In this document: in pieces, positions 1 through 9,936 of the stretch
Numbering within the stretch: position 1 is the stretch's first letter
Layout of the letters: every line of letters starts with the position of its first letter
Source: Spirochaetota bacterium
Lineage (GTDB): Bacteria > Spirochaetota > Spirochaetia > Treponematales > UBA12059
Direction of reading: 5' to 3'
Assembly (NCBI GenBank): GCA_029547205.1
Contig: JAKPPT010000072.1
Span: 310,001 to 374,000, forward strand
DNA length: 64,000 bases
The notes under the pieces: model-generated
Databases searched by the model: none
What the model was told of the DNA's origin: nothing
Seen by the model: only the letters and a program-made list of their open reading frames with translations
Position numbers and translations under genes: made by a program

Positions 1-531
1 AAGATTGGCAAAAAGATTTTCAAAAAACGATATAACACATTTGTACCTTCTAAGCTTGATAAGGTGCTCCGTTACCTTCGATATGTAGTATTGATATGGG
101 TGACTTATATGACAATAGTTTCTGGTAAGCTCATCTTCCAAGATTATGATCCTTATTTTACATTATTTAATTTTTGGACAAGTGAAGTTTCCTTAGCAGG
201 AATTATTATATTAACTCTAACACTGGTACTCTCATTGTTTGTTGAGCGTCCATTTTGCAAGTATGCCTGTCCTTTTGGCGCATTCCAGGGGTTATATAAC
301 CTTATAAGAATTTTCCCCATCAAACGAAATGTTGCTACATGCATTAACTGCAAAGCATGTGATAGAGCCTGTCCAATGAATATCGAAGTCTCAAAAGCAC
401 AGTCGGTGCGAGATCATCAGTGTATTTCCTGCCTTGAATGCACGAGTGAGGTTGCATGTCCTGTTACAAATACCGTGCTGCTTGCTCAGGGTAAATTTTC
501 CGATACGAGAGCAAAAGGAGATGTGTCATGA
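1..531 (+). CDS. 4Fe-4S binding membrane protein (NapH/CcoG-like polyferredoxin), 5'-truncated by window edge
   Basis: Frame open from base 1; TM segments followed by CKYACPFGAFQG and two clusters CINCKACDRACP / CISCLECTSEVACP. Confidence 0.8.
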   Translation, partial: KIGKKIFKKRYNTFVPSKLDKVLRYLRYVVLIWVTYMTIVSGKLIFQDYDPYFTLFNFWTSEVSLAGIIILTLTLVLSLFVERPFCKYACPFGAFQGLYNLIRIFPIKRNVATCINCKACDRACPMNIEVSKAQSVRDHQCISCLECTSEVACPVTNTVLLAQGKFSDTRAKGDVS

Positions 532-1322
532 TAACTATTAAACGTCCGATTCTAGCACTAATTATCGTTTTAGGTATATTTGGCGGCATACTGCTATCGA
601 ATGCTCTAGGTTATTGGAAAACTGAAAGCACAAAAACACCAGCCACCATAAAAACTGGAACATTTGCTGGCATGGCTGATCCGGGAGACATTCGAGGTTC
701 CTATACATTTCTTGATATCGAAAAAGCATTTGCTATTGATGCAACGATTTTATGCTCTTCCTTTTCTACAGCTACCATTATTGTAAAACCAGAGGATAAA
801 GTAAACACGCTCGAAACCTTGTATGCTGGCAAGACTGGTACAAAAGAAATTGGTACTGACTCGGTACGATTATTTGTGGCACTTAGCAAGGGCATACCAT
901 ACAATCCTGGTGAAGGAACCGGCCTTCCACCCAATGCTGTACGCTACCTCATGCAAAATAAGCTCTTAACAGCTGAACTGGCTACCTTGTATCGAGTTAC
1001 AGAATTAGAAAGCAGTGTACCATCCCAAACTCCACCCGTAAGCAGTGAACAGGCAACAACTTCGCAAACAAATCAAAGCACTGGTGGTACTGCATCACAA
1101 ACTACCAGTGAACACACCAGCCTGCCAAAAACCGTCACAGGTAGTACAACATTTGCTGATGTGTTATCGTGGGGATTAACAGAAAAAGAAATAGAAACAA
1201 TTATTGGATTTCCTCTTCCACAAAAGACTGCTGTAATAAAAGATGCAGTAACAAGCCAAGGAAAATCGTTTGGAACAATTAAGACTGCACTACAAGAATT
1301 AATTAATAAGAAGAACCAGTAA
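528..1322 (+). CDS. Membrane-anchored protein of unknown function, partner of the polyferredoxin
   Basis: ATGA overlap with upstream gene; N-terminal TM; Ser/Thr/Gln-rich linker; C-terminal TFADVLSWGLTEKEIETIIG segment. Confidence 0.6.
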   Translation: MITIKRPILALIIVLGIFGGILLSNALGYWKTESTKTPATIKTGTFAGMADPGDIRGSYTFLDIEKAFAIDATILCSSFSTATIIVKPEDKVNTLETLYAGKTGTKEIGTDSVRLFVALSKGIPYNPGEGTGLPPNAVRYLMQNKLLTAELATLYRVTELESSVPSQTPPVSSEQATTSQTNQSTGGTASQTTSEHTSLPKTVTGSTTFADVLSWGLTEKEIETIIGFPLPQKTAVIKDAVTSQGKSFGTIKTALQELINKKNQ

Positions 1323-1330
1323 TATGATCT

Positions 1331-1375
1331 ATGCTCAGTCTGATGTATGCCTTGTACATACCCTGGACTGAGCAT
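1331..1375. terminator. Bidirectional hairpin between convergent genes
   Basis: 10-bp arms ATGCTCAGTC/GACTGAGCAT with inner GTATG/CATAC stem. Confidence 0.6.
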
Positions 1376-1389
1376 GGTTTATTACTAGC

Positions 1390-2526
1390 TTACACTGTCC
1401 ATCGTACAAGCCAGCGTGTCTCCTTACCGTCAATAATTTTTAAATGCCGTGCGTGCTGTAATGCCATGACAGCAGCAAAATCCTCACGATCACAAAAAGA
1501 AGAAATATCAAAGCCCTTATAGTATCGCTCAAAATGATTTTTTAGCTGTGCATAGAGATTTTCTGTTTCTTGTTTATTAGAAATTCTATTACCATACGGA
1601 GGATCGGTTATTACAAATCCATGATCGCTCATTGGTTTTGTTGTTCTAAAATCAGATACAGTAAAAAATATGCCTGGTTTATGAGGACTATCTGATAGAG
1701 GAACTTCGGCATAGCGTGCATTTTGCTTTGCCTGTTGTATCATTGCTGGATCTATATCCGAAGCCGTAATATAAAATTTCGATTGTGTTCGTACATTTTC
1801 TTGTGCTTTACGTTTCGCTTCCTGTACCGATTTCCCATCATAGCAGGCATAGTGTTCCCATGCAAAATTTCTGTTGAGACCGGGAGCTCGATGCAGCGCA
1901 TACAGTGCTGCATCAATTGCAATCGATCCCGTTCCGCAAAACATATCAGTGAGTTGATTTGATGCTTTCCATCCAGCATTGAAAAGGCTTGCAGCTGCAA
2001 GAGTTTCTTTGAGCGGGGCAAGTCCGGGATATTTTCGGTATCCTCGTTTCGAAAGCGGCATTCCACATAGATCAAGTTCAACGGTACAATTAGATTTGTA
2101 TATATGAATTCGAGCCTTGATTGTGGCACCTGTTTCCGGCATACGCTGAATATGGTAGTAATTACAGAGTCTTGTATATGCAGCTTTTTGCACCATTGCC
2201 TGAATTGTGCTCTGTGATTGCAACGAAGAATCCTGAATGCGTACTTTTTCAATAATTAATTTATCGGTTTGCTTAAGTATTGATTCCCATGGTAGCTCAT
2301 AGACTGAATCAAAAAGCTCATCAAAATTGGTAACTGGAAATTCACCAAAAATTGCAAAGAGATTATCAGCGGTTCGTACATTAACCAAAAGCTCCGCTAT
2401 GTGTGTATCATCAACGACACAATCAATTCTGCCAGGCTTACGCTGCTGCTCTGTAATTCCATAGTATTTAAGCTCACGAGATAAAATTGGTTCAATTCCC
2501 GGTGAGCATGATGCAGAAATTTTCAT
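1390..2526 (-). CDS. THUMP-domain class I SAM RNA methyltransferase (RlmL/YpsC-like)
   Basis: FCGTGSIAIDAAL SAM motif, TDPPYGNRI catalytic motif, THUMP-like N-terminus. Confidence 0.85.
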   Translation of the reverse strand: MKISASCSPGIEPILSRELKYYGITEQQRKPGRIDCVVDDTHIAELLVNVRTADNLFAIFGEFPVTNFDELFDSVYELPWESILKQTDKLIIEKVRIQDSSLQSQSTIQAMVQKAAYTRLCNYYHIQRMPETGATIKARIHIYKSNCTVELDLCGMPLSKRGYRKYPGLAPLKETLAAASLFNAGWKASNQLTDMFCGTGSIAIDAALYALHRAPGLNRNFAWEHYACYDGKSVQEAKRKAQENVRTQSKFYITASDIDPAMIQQAKQNARYAEVPLSDSPHKPGIFFTVSDFRTTKPMSDHGFVITDPPYGNRISNKQETENLYAQLKNHFERYYKGFDISSFCDREDFAAVMALQHARHLKIIDGKETRWLVRWTV

Positions 2527-2528
2527 GA

Positions 2529-3416
2529 TTATTCCTTTTGAGTTTTATTTGGTTCAAGGTGAATGGTAGGTTCAATTGCCATTGTCTCTCGTATATCATT
2601 TTCTATAGAAGAAATCAGTGTATGAGCATTATTCATATTCATGTTTCCATCTACACGAGCATGAACCGTTAGTTCTATATGCTCTCCATATTTATGGACA
2701 TGGAAATGGTGCAAATCAGATACCTCAGGATACTTTTCATGAACCAGTGCCTGTACCTGATTCTGAATCTCATCAGAAGCTTCTTCTCCCATAAGTGGAT
2801 TCGCTGCAGCTTTAATTATAGTATATGCTGCATATAAAATGAGCACTGCAACTACCATAGCGAGGATTGAATCTATCCACCAGAAAAATTTATTTACGCC
2901 CATACCGATTAGCACAATGATAGACGAAATCGCATCGCTCCGATGATGCCAGGCATCGGCTATAAGCGTTTGTATATGATGTTTTTTACCAAGATAAAAT
3001 GAATACTGTGCAAGCAATTCCTTTACAATAATACCAAAAACAGTAATAATAATTGCGAATGCTGAATATTTTACGGATACGTGGTTTCTTAAATTGTTTA
3101 TTGCATCTTGAAAGAAATTAAAGCTGACAAAGCCAAGCATGGTTCCCATAATGATTGATGCAATGAGCTCTGCTCTTCCATGACCAAATGGATGCATTTT
3201 ATCCTTAGGTTTACCAGAAATCCATGCACCAACAATTACAATTATCGAAGTAAATGTATCAGATAATGTATGCCAGGCATCGGCTATAAGTGCTATTGAC
3301 CCTGTAGTTATTCCTGCAATGAGTTTTACAACAAACAGTAAACTGTTTACCACTGTGGAAACAATGCCCTCTGCGTACGAACTCGCTTGCCGTTTTTGTT
3401 TTGTTGCTGCACTCAT
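2529..3416 (-). CDS. Cation diffusion facilitator family transporter
   Basis: IADAWHTLSDTFTS and ADAWHHRSDAISS motifs; ATG at 3416 with AAGGAG upstream preferred over the longer ORF start at 3533. Confidence 0.9.
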   Translation of the reverse strand: MSAATKQKRQASSYAEGIVSTVVNSLLFVVKLIAGITTGSIALIADAWHTLSDTFTSIIVIVGAWISGKPKDKMHPFGHGRAELIASIIMGTMLGFVSFNFFQDAINNLRNHVSVKYSAFAIIITVFGIIVKELLAQYSFYLGKKHHIQTLIADAWHHRSDAISSIIVLIGMGVNKFFWWIDSILAMVVAVLILYAAYTIIKAAANPLMGEEASDEIQNQVQALVHEKYPEVSDLHHFHVHKYGEHIELTVHARVDGNMNMNNAHTLISSIENDIRETMAIEPTIHLEPNKTQKE

Positions 3417-3467
3417 ACCACTAATCTGCTCCTTCTTACTGCAATTTTGAATAATAACCTTTAGTGT

Positions 3468-3506
3468 AAAAAAAAACCTGTGAGAACGTTTGGTCCCACA
3501 GGTTTT
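3468..3506 (-). terminator. Rho-independent terminator of the tRNA transcript
   Basis: Minus strand AAACCTGTG-loop-CACAGGTTT followed by a run of T. Confidence 0.75.
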
Positions 3507-3580
3507 CCTGCTGCACAATGCCCGGCAATGCATAGCAATGCATGCCTGATCCGTTACTGTTTTGTCTCAGTATCCTCAAT

Positions 3581-3652
3581 TAGCCCCTAGGGGAATCGAA
3601 CCCCTCTTTAAAGATTGAGAATCTTTTGTCCTAACCGATAGACGAAGGGGCC
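3581..3652 (-). tRNA. tRNA-Glu (anticodon CTC)
   Basis: GGCCCCTTCGTCTATCGGTTAGGACAAAAGATTCTCAATCTTTAAAGAGGGGTTCGATTCCCCTAGGGGCTA folds as a cloverleaf; loop TTCTCAA. Confidence 0.93.
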
Positions 3653-3665
3653 AGGATAAAAAAAA

Positions 3666-3736
3666 TTCCCCAGGGAGGATTCGAACCCCCACAAGCAGAT
3701 CCAGAGTCTGCCGTGCTACCATTACACAACCGGGGA
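3666..3736 (-). tRNA. tRNA-Gln (anticodon CTG)
   Basis: TCCCCGGTTGTGTAATGGTAGCACGGCAGACTCTGGATCTGCTTGTGGGGGTTCGAATCCTCCCTGGGGAA; loop CTCTGGA. Confidence 0.92.
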
Positions 3737-3782
3737 AGGTGTTCATAAAATACCGCATAACAATTATTTTGTCAATAATTCT

Positions 3783-4688
3783 TCAAGCGCTACAAGCAGC
3801 AAAAAGATCCAGAAACTGTTGCTTTTTAAATAATTGTGCATAGGTACGAGCGCTCATGCCTAGCTTATCAGCAATGTCAGGATTTGCATGGTAGCGCACC
3901 AATAGCTCTACACAATCAAAATCATCTGCCCCTACTGCAATAATGAGTGCAGTCTGTCCGTCCTTGCTCGCAAGATTTGGATTTGCCCCATTAGACAACA
4001 GCAAATGAACAATAGTTTTATCTTTAACCTGAACCGCATCCATGAGCGGAGAATACCCGCGATCTTCACTCTGTATATCAATTGATGCACCATGTGCTAA
4101 AAGCAGTTTTACAATTTCAGCATGTTTTTTTCGTACAGCAATACAGAGTGCTGGTACTCCATGTTTATCCCGAACATCGGGGTGGTACCCGGATTCAATA
4201 AATAAATTTACTGCTTCCGCATCATTCTCTTCGATACAGCGAATAAAAGAATCGGTATGCCAGGAAATTCCCTTCTCCAGTAATGTCATACGAGCTCGAG
4301 TTCTCTGCTCCTGAATATACCACTCATCTTTTTCGACTTCGAAATACAATGATAGTTCACCTTCGGTATCAAAAACAGTAAAACCATCAAGCCAGGGTGG
4401 CATTGTACAGTATTCACACAAACGATAGAGCGCTACATGTTTACCTTTTCCTTTAATATACCCAACAAAAAATGGCAGCCATGATGCATGAATGAGCGTA
4501 TCTTCCGTTACAACAAAAATGCAATGGGTAATATCTTTGAACAGGGATTCAATAAACTGAGAGGATTCCTGTTTCCATGCTTCGGTGATTTTTATGACAA
4601 GTGAAGGTATTGATTGAAATAAAAGCGAAGCTTTAATGCTCTTGCCTGCCTCAATTGATTCTCCGCTTACCAGTATAGCTACCTTCAT
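3783..4688 (-). CDS. TIR-like N-terminal domain plus ankyrin repeats
   Basis: N-terminal THCIFVVTEDTLIHASWLPFFVGYIKGKGKHVALY resembles a TIR/flavodoxin-like fold; C-terminal ankyrin units (GYSPLMDAVQVKDKTIVHLLLSNGANPN, GQTALIIAVGADDFDCVELLVRYHANPD). Confidence 0.7.
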   Translation of the reverse strand: MKVAILVSGESIEAGKSIKASLLFQSIPSLVIKITEAWKQESSQFIESLFKDITHCIFVVTEDTLIHASWLPFFVGYIKGKGKHVALYRLCEYCTMPPWLDGFTVFDTEGELSLYFEVEKDEWYIQEQRTRARMTLLEKGISWHTDSFIRCIEENDAEAVNLFIESGYHPDVRDKHGVPALCIAVRKKHAEIVKLLLAHGASIDIQSEDRGYSPLMDAVQVKDKTIVHLLLSNGANPNLASKDGQTALIIAVGADDFDCVELLVRYHANPDIADKLGMSARTYAQLFKKQQFLDLFAACSA

Positions 4689-4755
4689 AGTTCCAACAAC
4701 AGTTCCTTACTACATTATTCGGCACAAATTGTACTTACAGTATGAATGTATTTTG

Positions 4756-7700
4756 CTATTCATACAAGCACTTTTTTAGGCGGCTCAGTACCTTGATATC
4801 ATGAATGATAACTGACCATGCACCGCGATCATATGAAACAGTACCGCACACCAGAAAAGCAGTATAGAGCCCTAAAATTTCACGGTATTGCGTATATGTA
4901 TCGGGGAAAATCACGGTTTCATAGATGCCTTTTCTATCAAAAAATGAATAAAAACTCATGATATCACCCGTTGATGCAGTAACTTCTTTAGCAGTCACTT
5001 TAATTCCCAGAAGACAGACTTCTACACCATCATACTGCTTGAGTCTATCTGATTCGATAAAGGGCAGCATGCTATGTGTGTTGCTATAGCGTTGTGCTCT
5101 GCTGTAAAAAAGATCGGCATAAGAGGTGCTCATGAGTACACCAAGCATGGAAAGTTCATCGGTAAGTTTTACCTGATTCGTATAATCAGCAAATCCATAT
5201 GTAAGGAGCGAGGGCAAAGCGGTTAATACTGCTGAGCTATCGCCATGATGACGCTTCCACTGATAGTACACCCACAGCATAAGCGGACGGTTGAGCCGAT
5301 ACTGTTCTGGCTGCTCAAAGAGGGTTTGCTGTTTCTTTTGAATATAGGCAATATCATCACATGCACCGGAACGCACAAGTATACGACATGTTTCATAGGA
5401 TGGTGCAGTCCTTGCAAGCAAATCAAAAAAATCTTCAAATAACCCAGCACGGTTTCGTTCTGCAACAATGTCAAGAAGCACAGTGCTTGCAATGCAGCCT
5501 ATCTGCATGAGCCCTGCCCTTATTGTTGTTCCGGATACCGTATAGTGCATTTCACTGTGCTGTACTGATGGCTGCGCTATGGAAAATCCCAGCCGTTTTG
5601 CTTCCTCGATATAAGTTTGCACGGCATAAAATCCTCCGCCATTATTGATTACCGCAGTGATAAAAACTCCCGGGTAATATGCCTTCATCCATGCGAGCTG
5701 GTATGAAACAAGCGCATAGGATGCTGAGTGCGCCTTACAGAATGAATACCCGCGAAATGATTCAATCATAGCCCAGAGGGCAGCAGCATCGGCTTCTCTT
5801 ATGCCATTACGATGGCATCCTTCAAAAAACTGCGCGCGATACTGCTCAAGCATTCCTTTCTTTTTTGAAAGCACTTTTCTGAGCCTGTCTGCATCTGCAG
5901 GGGAAAAACCTGCTGCAGCAATGGCTACCCGCGAAACATCTTCCTGATACACCATGATTCCATATGATGCACTCAGTACGGTTTCTACCATAGCAGGTAG
6001 TTTTTTCCAGTGTTTGCCGTGAAGTCGATCGACAAACTCATTGATATAGGAATTTGCGGCAGGTCGTATGATTGAACTTGCAATCACAAGATGTTCAAAA
6101 TCTCCTCGCTGCATTTTTTGAAGCAGATGGCGGGTTGCAGGCGATTCAATATAAAATATCCCTATGGTATGTCCGCTCCGTATGAGTTCCTCTGCATGAG
6201 AATCATTAAGCACCGAATTATCATTCCAGGCAATGGCTGGCCCGGCGTTACTCTTGTGAATCTCATCAATGCAATCTCGAAGTACAGCAAGCGAGCGATT
6301 GCCTAAAATATCGATTTTAACGAATCCCGCCTGTTCCGTACCGTCTTTCTCCCATGCAAGCACAGGAAAACCAAGTGGTGACATCTGGAGGTGGGTATAG
6401 TAGGTTATTGGAAGCGGAGTTATTACAATGCCACCTGGATGTGTTCCAATATAGTGCGGAACATCAAGTAATAGTGACGATGCATACCGTATATCTTCAG
6501 GCAGCGTATTCCTATACCAATACTGTTCAGTGAATCTCCCAGCTTGTTCCGCTGTATAGCCAAGCGCCAGGGCAGCTTCACGCACTGCACTCCGCACAGA
6601 AAAGGTACAGTGATCTGCAACCATACCGGCATGATCTTTGTACTGTTCAAAAATTTTTACAAGCACTGCATGGCGCTCATCCCAGGGAAAATCAATATCG
6701 ATATCGGGAGGATCTGTTCGGGCTTCATTGAGAAAGCGTTCAAAAAATAAATCATGTGCAAGCGGATCGATATGCGTTATGCCAAGTAAATACGATACAA
6801 TGCTCGACGCTCCACTACCCCGCCCACACGTCCGCGGACAGAGCTTGACAATATCCTGCACCACAAGAAAGTATGCAGAAAATCTTTTTTCTTGGATAAT
6901 TCGCAGTTCATATGCAAGCCGCTCATGCACAGCTTGCGATGGCTGCTTGTATCGATGTGGGATTGCGGCATAGCAACGGTGCGCAAGTTCCTGTGCAGAT
7001 TCAGCATCACTGTATGTACAGTACGCAGGAAACACCGGAACCGGAGAAAAACATTCTTGGGCATGCATGGCTGTAGTAGCAAGCTGTTCTGCAGCATGAA
7101 CTGCCTCTGGAAAAGCAGAAAATTCTGAGTGCGCCTCATCTGCCGTAATCAATTGAGGCATGTGCGTATCCCAATCTTTTTCAAGATCCCGGACACGGCA
7201 ACGACGATCGATAGCGTCAAGCAGCCTGAGTCGATCAAGGTCCTTAACATCATGCCAGCATCCCCTGACAACTGCCAGACAGGGTATCCCTGCCTGCTGT
7301 GCCGCTTGTGCATGAGCAAACAGAGGAGTGCCCGATTCAAGTGCATAGTATATGTGTTCACTGCATTCCTCACGCAGACGAGTCAAAAGATCTGTGTTGG
7401 TTCCTGCAAGAATAAGACCATGAAGGTTATGGCTGAGCAGTGACACAGCAAGGCTGCTCCCTGTACACAGTCTTTCGGTTATCACTGCACAGAGTGTTCC
7501 AAATCCGTCTCTGTCGAGCGGCCATGCATACAGCCGGGAATTTTTGGTTTCCTTAAAGCATACCCCTGGAATGAGCGTCATATCATACTGCGCTGCTGCC
7601 GTGACAAGCTCCGGGAGACCATACAAATTGCTTTCATCGGTAACAGAACAGACTCTGTAGCCTGCCCGAACAGTTAGGCACATTAGCTTCTCGGGTGCAA

Positions 7701-7785
7701 GTGCACCATGCATGAGACTATACCAGGATGTCAGACCAAGTGCCGGTATCATTATACTATACATTTGTATAGTATTTTTATGCAA
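4756..7785 (-). CDS. DnaE-family (C-family) DNA polymerase III alpha-like subunit, alternative or error-prone class
   Basis: Palm motifs PDIDIDF and KIDILGNRSLAVL, CGRGSGASSIVSYLLGIT, KAHSASYALVSYQLAWMKAYYPG. Start uncertain: TTG at 7785, ATG at 7764 or 7752. Confidence 0.85.
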   Translation of the reverse strand: MHKNTIQMYSIMIPALGLTSWYSLMHGALAPEKLMCLTVRAGYRVCSVTDESNLYGLPELVTAAAQYDMTLIPGVCFKETKNSRLYAWPLDRDGFGTLCAVITERLCTGSSLAVSLLSHNLHGLILAGTNTDLLTRLREECSEHIYYALESGTPLFAHAQAAQQAGIPCLAVVRGCWHDVKDLDRLRLLDAIDRRCRVRDLEKDWDTHMPQLITADEAHSEFSAFPEAVHAAEQLATTAMHAQECFSPVPVFPAYCTYSDAESAQELAHRCYAAIPHRYKQPSQAVHERLAYELRIIQEKRFSAYFLVVQDIVKLCPRTCGRGSGASSIVSYLLGITHIDPLAHDLFFERFLNEARTDPPDIDIDFPWDERHAVLVKIFEQYKDHAGMVADHCTFSVRSAVREAALALGYTAEQAGRFTEQYWYRNTLPEDIRYASSLLLDVPHYIGTHPGGIVITPLPITYYTHLQMSPLGFPVLAWEKDGTEQAGFVKIDILGNRSLAVLRDCIDEIHKSNAGPAIAWNDNSVLNDSHAEELIRSGHTIGIFYIESPATRHLLQKMQRGDFEHLVIASSIIRPAANSYINEFVDRLHGKHWKKLPAMVETVLSASYGIMVYQEDVSRVAIAAAGFSPADADRLRKVLSKKKGMLEQYRAQFFEGCHRNGIREADAAALWAMIESFRGYSFCKAHSASYALVSYQLAWMKAYYPGVFITAVINNGGGFYAVQTYIEEAKRLGFSIAQPSVQHSEMHYTVSGTTIRAGLMQIGCIASTVLLDIVAERNRAGLFEDFFDLLARTAPSYETCRILVRSGACDDIAYIQKKQQTLFEQPEQYRLNRPLMLWVYYQWKRHHGDSSAVLTALPSLLTYGFADYTNQVKLTDELSMLGVLMSTSYADLFYSRAQRYSNTHSMLPFIESDRLKQYDGVEVCLLGIKVTAKEVTASTGDIMSFYSFFDRKGIYETVIFPDTYTQYREILGLYTAFLVCGTVSYDRGAWSVIIHDIKVLSRLKKCLYE
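7754..7775. promoter_or_regulatory. Perfect inverted repeat, candidate operator at the dnaE-like start
   Basis: ATACTATACA-TT-TGTATAGTAT: 10-bp perfect arms, 2-nt centre. Confidence 0.5.
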
Positions 7786-7872
7786 AAATCAACCTGCACA
7801 GAGGATTTTTTTATGATACAGTGAGCTTGCCTGTTTTTTATGGTATAATCTACCCCAAAAGGAGCATACAGA

Positions 7873-8688
7873 ATGATTTCGGACAATATTCTTGCAATAC
7901 ATCCTGTAGTGCTTGCATTACTTGCGACACTCTTTACATGGGGTCTCACCGCACTGGGTGCAAGCATGGTTTTCTTCTTTAAATCGATTAACAAAAAAAT
8001 ACTCAATGCTATGCTGGGTTTTGCTGCGGGTGTCATGATAGCTGCAAGTTTCTGGTCACTCCTCGCACCGGCTATTGCGATGGCAGGACGTACAGGACAG
8101 ACACCATGGATTCCAGCACTAACTGGTTTTCTTGCAGGCGGATTGTTTTTATTTCTTGTTGATAAAATTTTACCACACCTCCATATGGGATTGGAAACTG
8201 CAAATGCAGAGGGCATCAAAACATCGTGGCAACGAAGCGTACTCCTTGTCCTGGCTATTACTCTCCATAATATTCCAGAAGGACTTGCAGTTGGTGTGGC
8301 TTTTGGCTCGCTTGCAGGACAGCATACATCAAGTACACTTGCCGGGGCTATTGCACTAGCGATTGGAATTGGCATTCAAAATTTTCCAGAAGGTGCAGCA
8401 GTTTCTATTCCATTGCGACGGGAAGGTTTTTCGCGTTTTAAGGCATTTATGTACGGTCAGTTTTCCGGACTTGTTGAGCCAGTCGCTGGTGTACTCGGGG
8501 CATACCTTGTACTATTACTTACACCAATACTTCCATACGCACTTTCATTTGCAGCAGGAGCAATGATCTATGTTGTTGTTGAAGAACTTATTCCAGAAGC
8601 TCAAACCGGACATGAAACCGATCTTTCCACCATCGGTGTTCTTGCAGGTTTTGCAGTGATGATGCTGCTCGATGTTGCACTGGGTTGA
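7873..8688 (+). CDS. ZIP family metal transporter
   Basis: TLHNIPEGLAVGVAFG and IGIQNFPEGAAVSIPL motifs; 8 predicted TM segments. Confidence 0.92.
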   Translation: MISDNILAIHPVVLALLATLFTWGLTALGASMVFFFKSINKKILNAMLGFAAGVMIAASFWSLLAPAIAMAGRTGQTPWIPALTGFLAGGLFLFLVDKILPHLHMGLETANAEGIKTSWQRSVLLVLAITLHNIPEGLAVGVAFGSLAGQHTSSTLAGAIALAIGIGIQNFPEGAAVSIPLRREGFSRFKAFMYGQFSGLVEPVAGVLGAYLVLLLTPILPYALSFAAGAMIYVVVEELIPEAQTGHETDLSTIGVLAGFAVMMLLDVALG

Positions 8689-8721
8689 ACCTTTATACAT
8701 GTTATACAGTAGGAGCAAACT

Positions 8722-9936
8722 ATGAAATGGTACAATGAAGCTTTTATCAAAAAAATTCCCAAAACCGACTTGCATGTACATCTTGATGGATCACTGAGAA
8801 TTTCAACACTTATTGAGCTTGCACATGAATTTAATATAACATTGCCTTCATATACAGAAAGCGGGCTTAAAGAACTTGTCTTTAAGCCCTCATATCAGAA
8901 TCTTGATGAATATCTCGCTGGATTTTCCTATACATGTGCAGTTATGCGTAACCGTGAGGCAATAGAGCGCATTGCATTTGAACTTGCAATGGATAGTTTT
9001 GAAGAGGGAGTGCGATACATTGAAGTACGCTTTGCGCCACAACTACTTATGACTGCTGATCTTGATTTCGATGAAATTGTGAAAGCTGCTGATAGAGGTC
9101 TTCGGAGAGCTCGAACCGACATAAATGCTCATCTTGATCCTGATGAACCAGAATTCGATTATGGAATTATTATCTGTGCAATGCGCTATTGTAATGAAAA
9201 TTTTTCGCCGTTTTATAAACATTTTTTTTCAGTACACAAATTTTCTAGTCAACGTGAAATCATTAAACTTGCATCACTCGAAGCAGCAAAAGCCACCGTC
9301 CATTTACGTAAAGAAACGGATGTTCAGGTTGTTGGGTTTGACATTGCAGGCAGCGAATATGGTAACCCTGCGGATCATCATACCGAAAGCTATCAATTTA
9401 TCCATGAGCATTTTTTACATAAAACTGTTCATGCCGGCGAAGCATTTGGCCCTGAATCAATATTTCTTGCAATTACAGCACTCCATGCCGATAGAATTGG
9501 TCATGGACTTTTTATGTTTGATGAATCGATGATTACTAATCCTGCGATTGTTGATAAACAACGTTACATTGAAGATCTGGTTAATTACATCGCGGACAGG
9601 CGTATTACGATTGAAGTCTGTCTATCAAGTAATCTTCAAACAGTACCTTCGTTAAAAAACATCAGTGACCACTCACTCAAATCCATGCTTGAAAATAAAC
9701 TATCAGTTACTTTTTGTACTGATAACAGACTTGTATCATCAACGTCAGTATCACGTGAACTACAATTAGCACTCGACAATTTTCCTATAACCAATCGTCA
9801 ACTAAAAGACATTCTCATTTATGGTTTTAAACGAAGCTTTTACTATGGGAGCTATGCAAAAAAACGAGAATACGTAAGAAAAATCATTAACTATTATGAA
9901 AAATTAGAACGAGAATTATTAGACAGGCACTCATAG
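8722..9936 (+). CDS. add: Adenosine deaminase
   Basis: PKTDLHVHLDGSL, VHAGEAFGPESI, DRIGHG, TDN motifs. Confidence 0.9.
   Translation: MKWYNEAFIKKIPKTDLHVHLDGSLRISTLIELAHEFNITLPSYTESGLKELVFKPSYQNLDEYLAGFSYTCAVMRNREAIERIAFELAMDSFEEGVRYIEVRFAPQLLMTADLDFDEIVKAADRGLRRARTDINAHLDPDEPEFDYGIIICAMRYCNENFSPFYKHFFSVHKFSSQREIIKLASLEAAKATVHLRKETDVQVVGFDIAGSEYGNPADHHTESYQFIHEHFLHKTVHAGEAFGPESIFLAITALHADRIGHGLFMFDESMITNPAIVDKQRYIEDLVNYIADRRITIEVCLSSNLQTVPSLKNISDHSLKSMLENKLSVTFCTDNRLVSSTSVSRELQLALDNFPITNRQLKDILIYGFKRSFYYGSYAKKREYVRKIINYYEKLERELLDRHS

Noticed and set aside
1752-2252. 166-aa minus-strand ORF
   Set aside because: Alternate-frame shadow inside the RNA methyltransferase gene
3576-3758. 60-aa minus-strand ORF
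   Set aside because: Lies across the tRNA-Glu and tRNA-Gln genes; spurious
6638-7443. Several 70-120 aa ORFs in both strands within the dnaE-like gene
   Set aside because: Shadow ORFs in a long coding region; no independent start signals or domains
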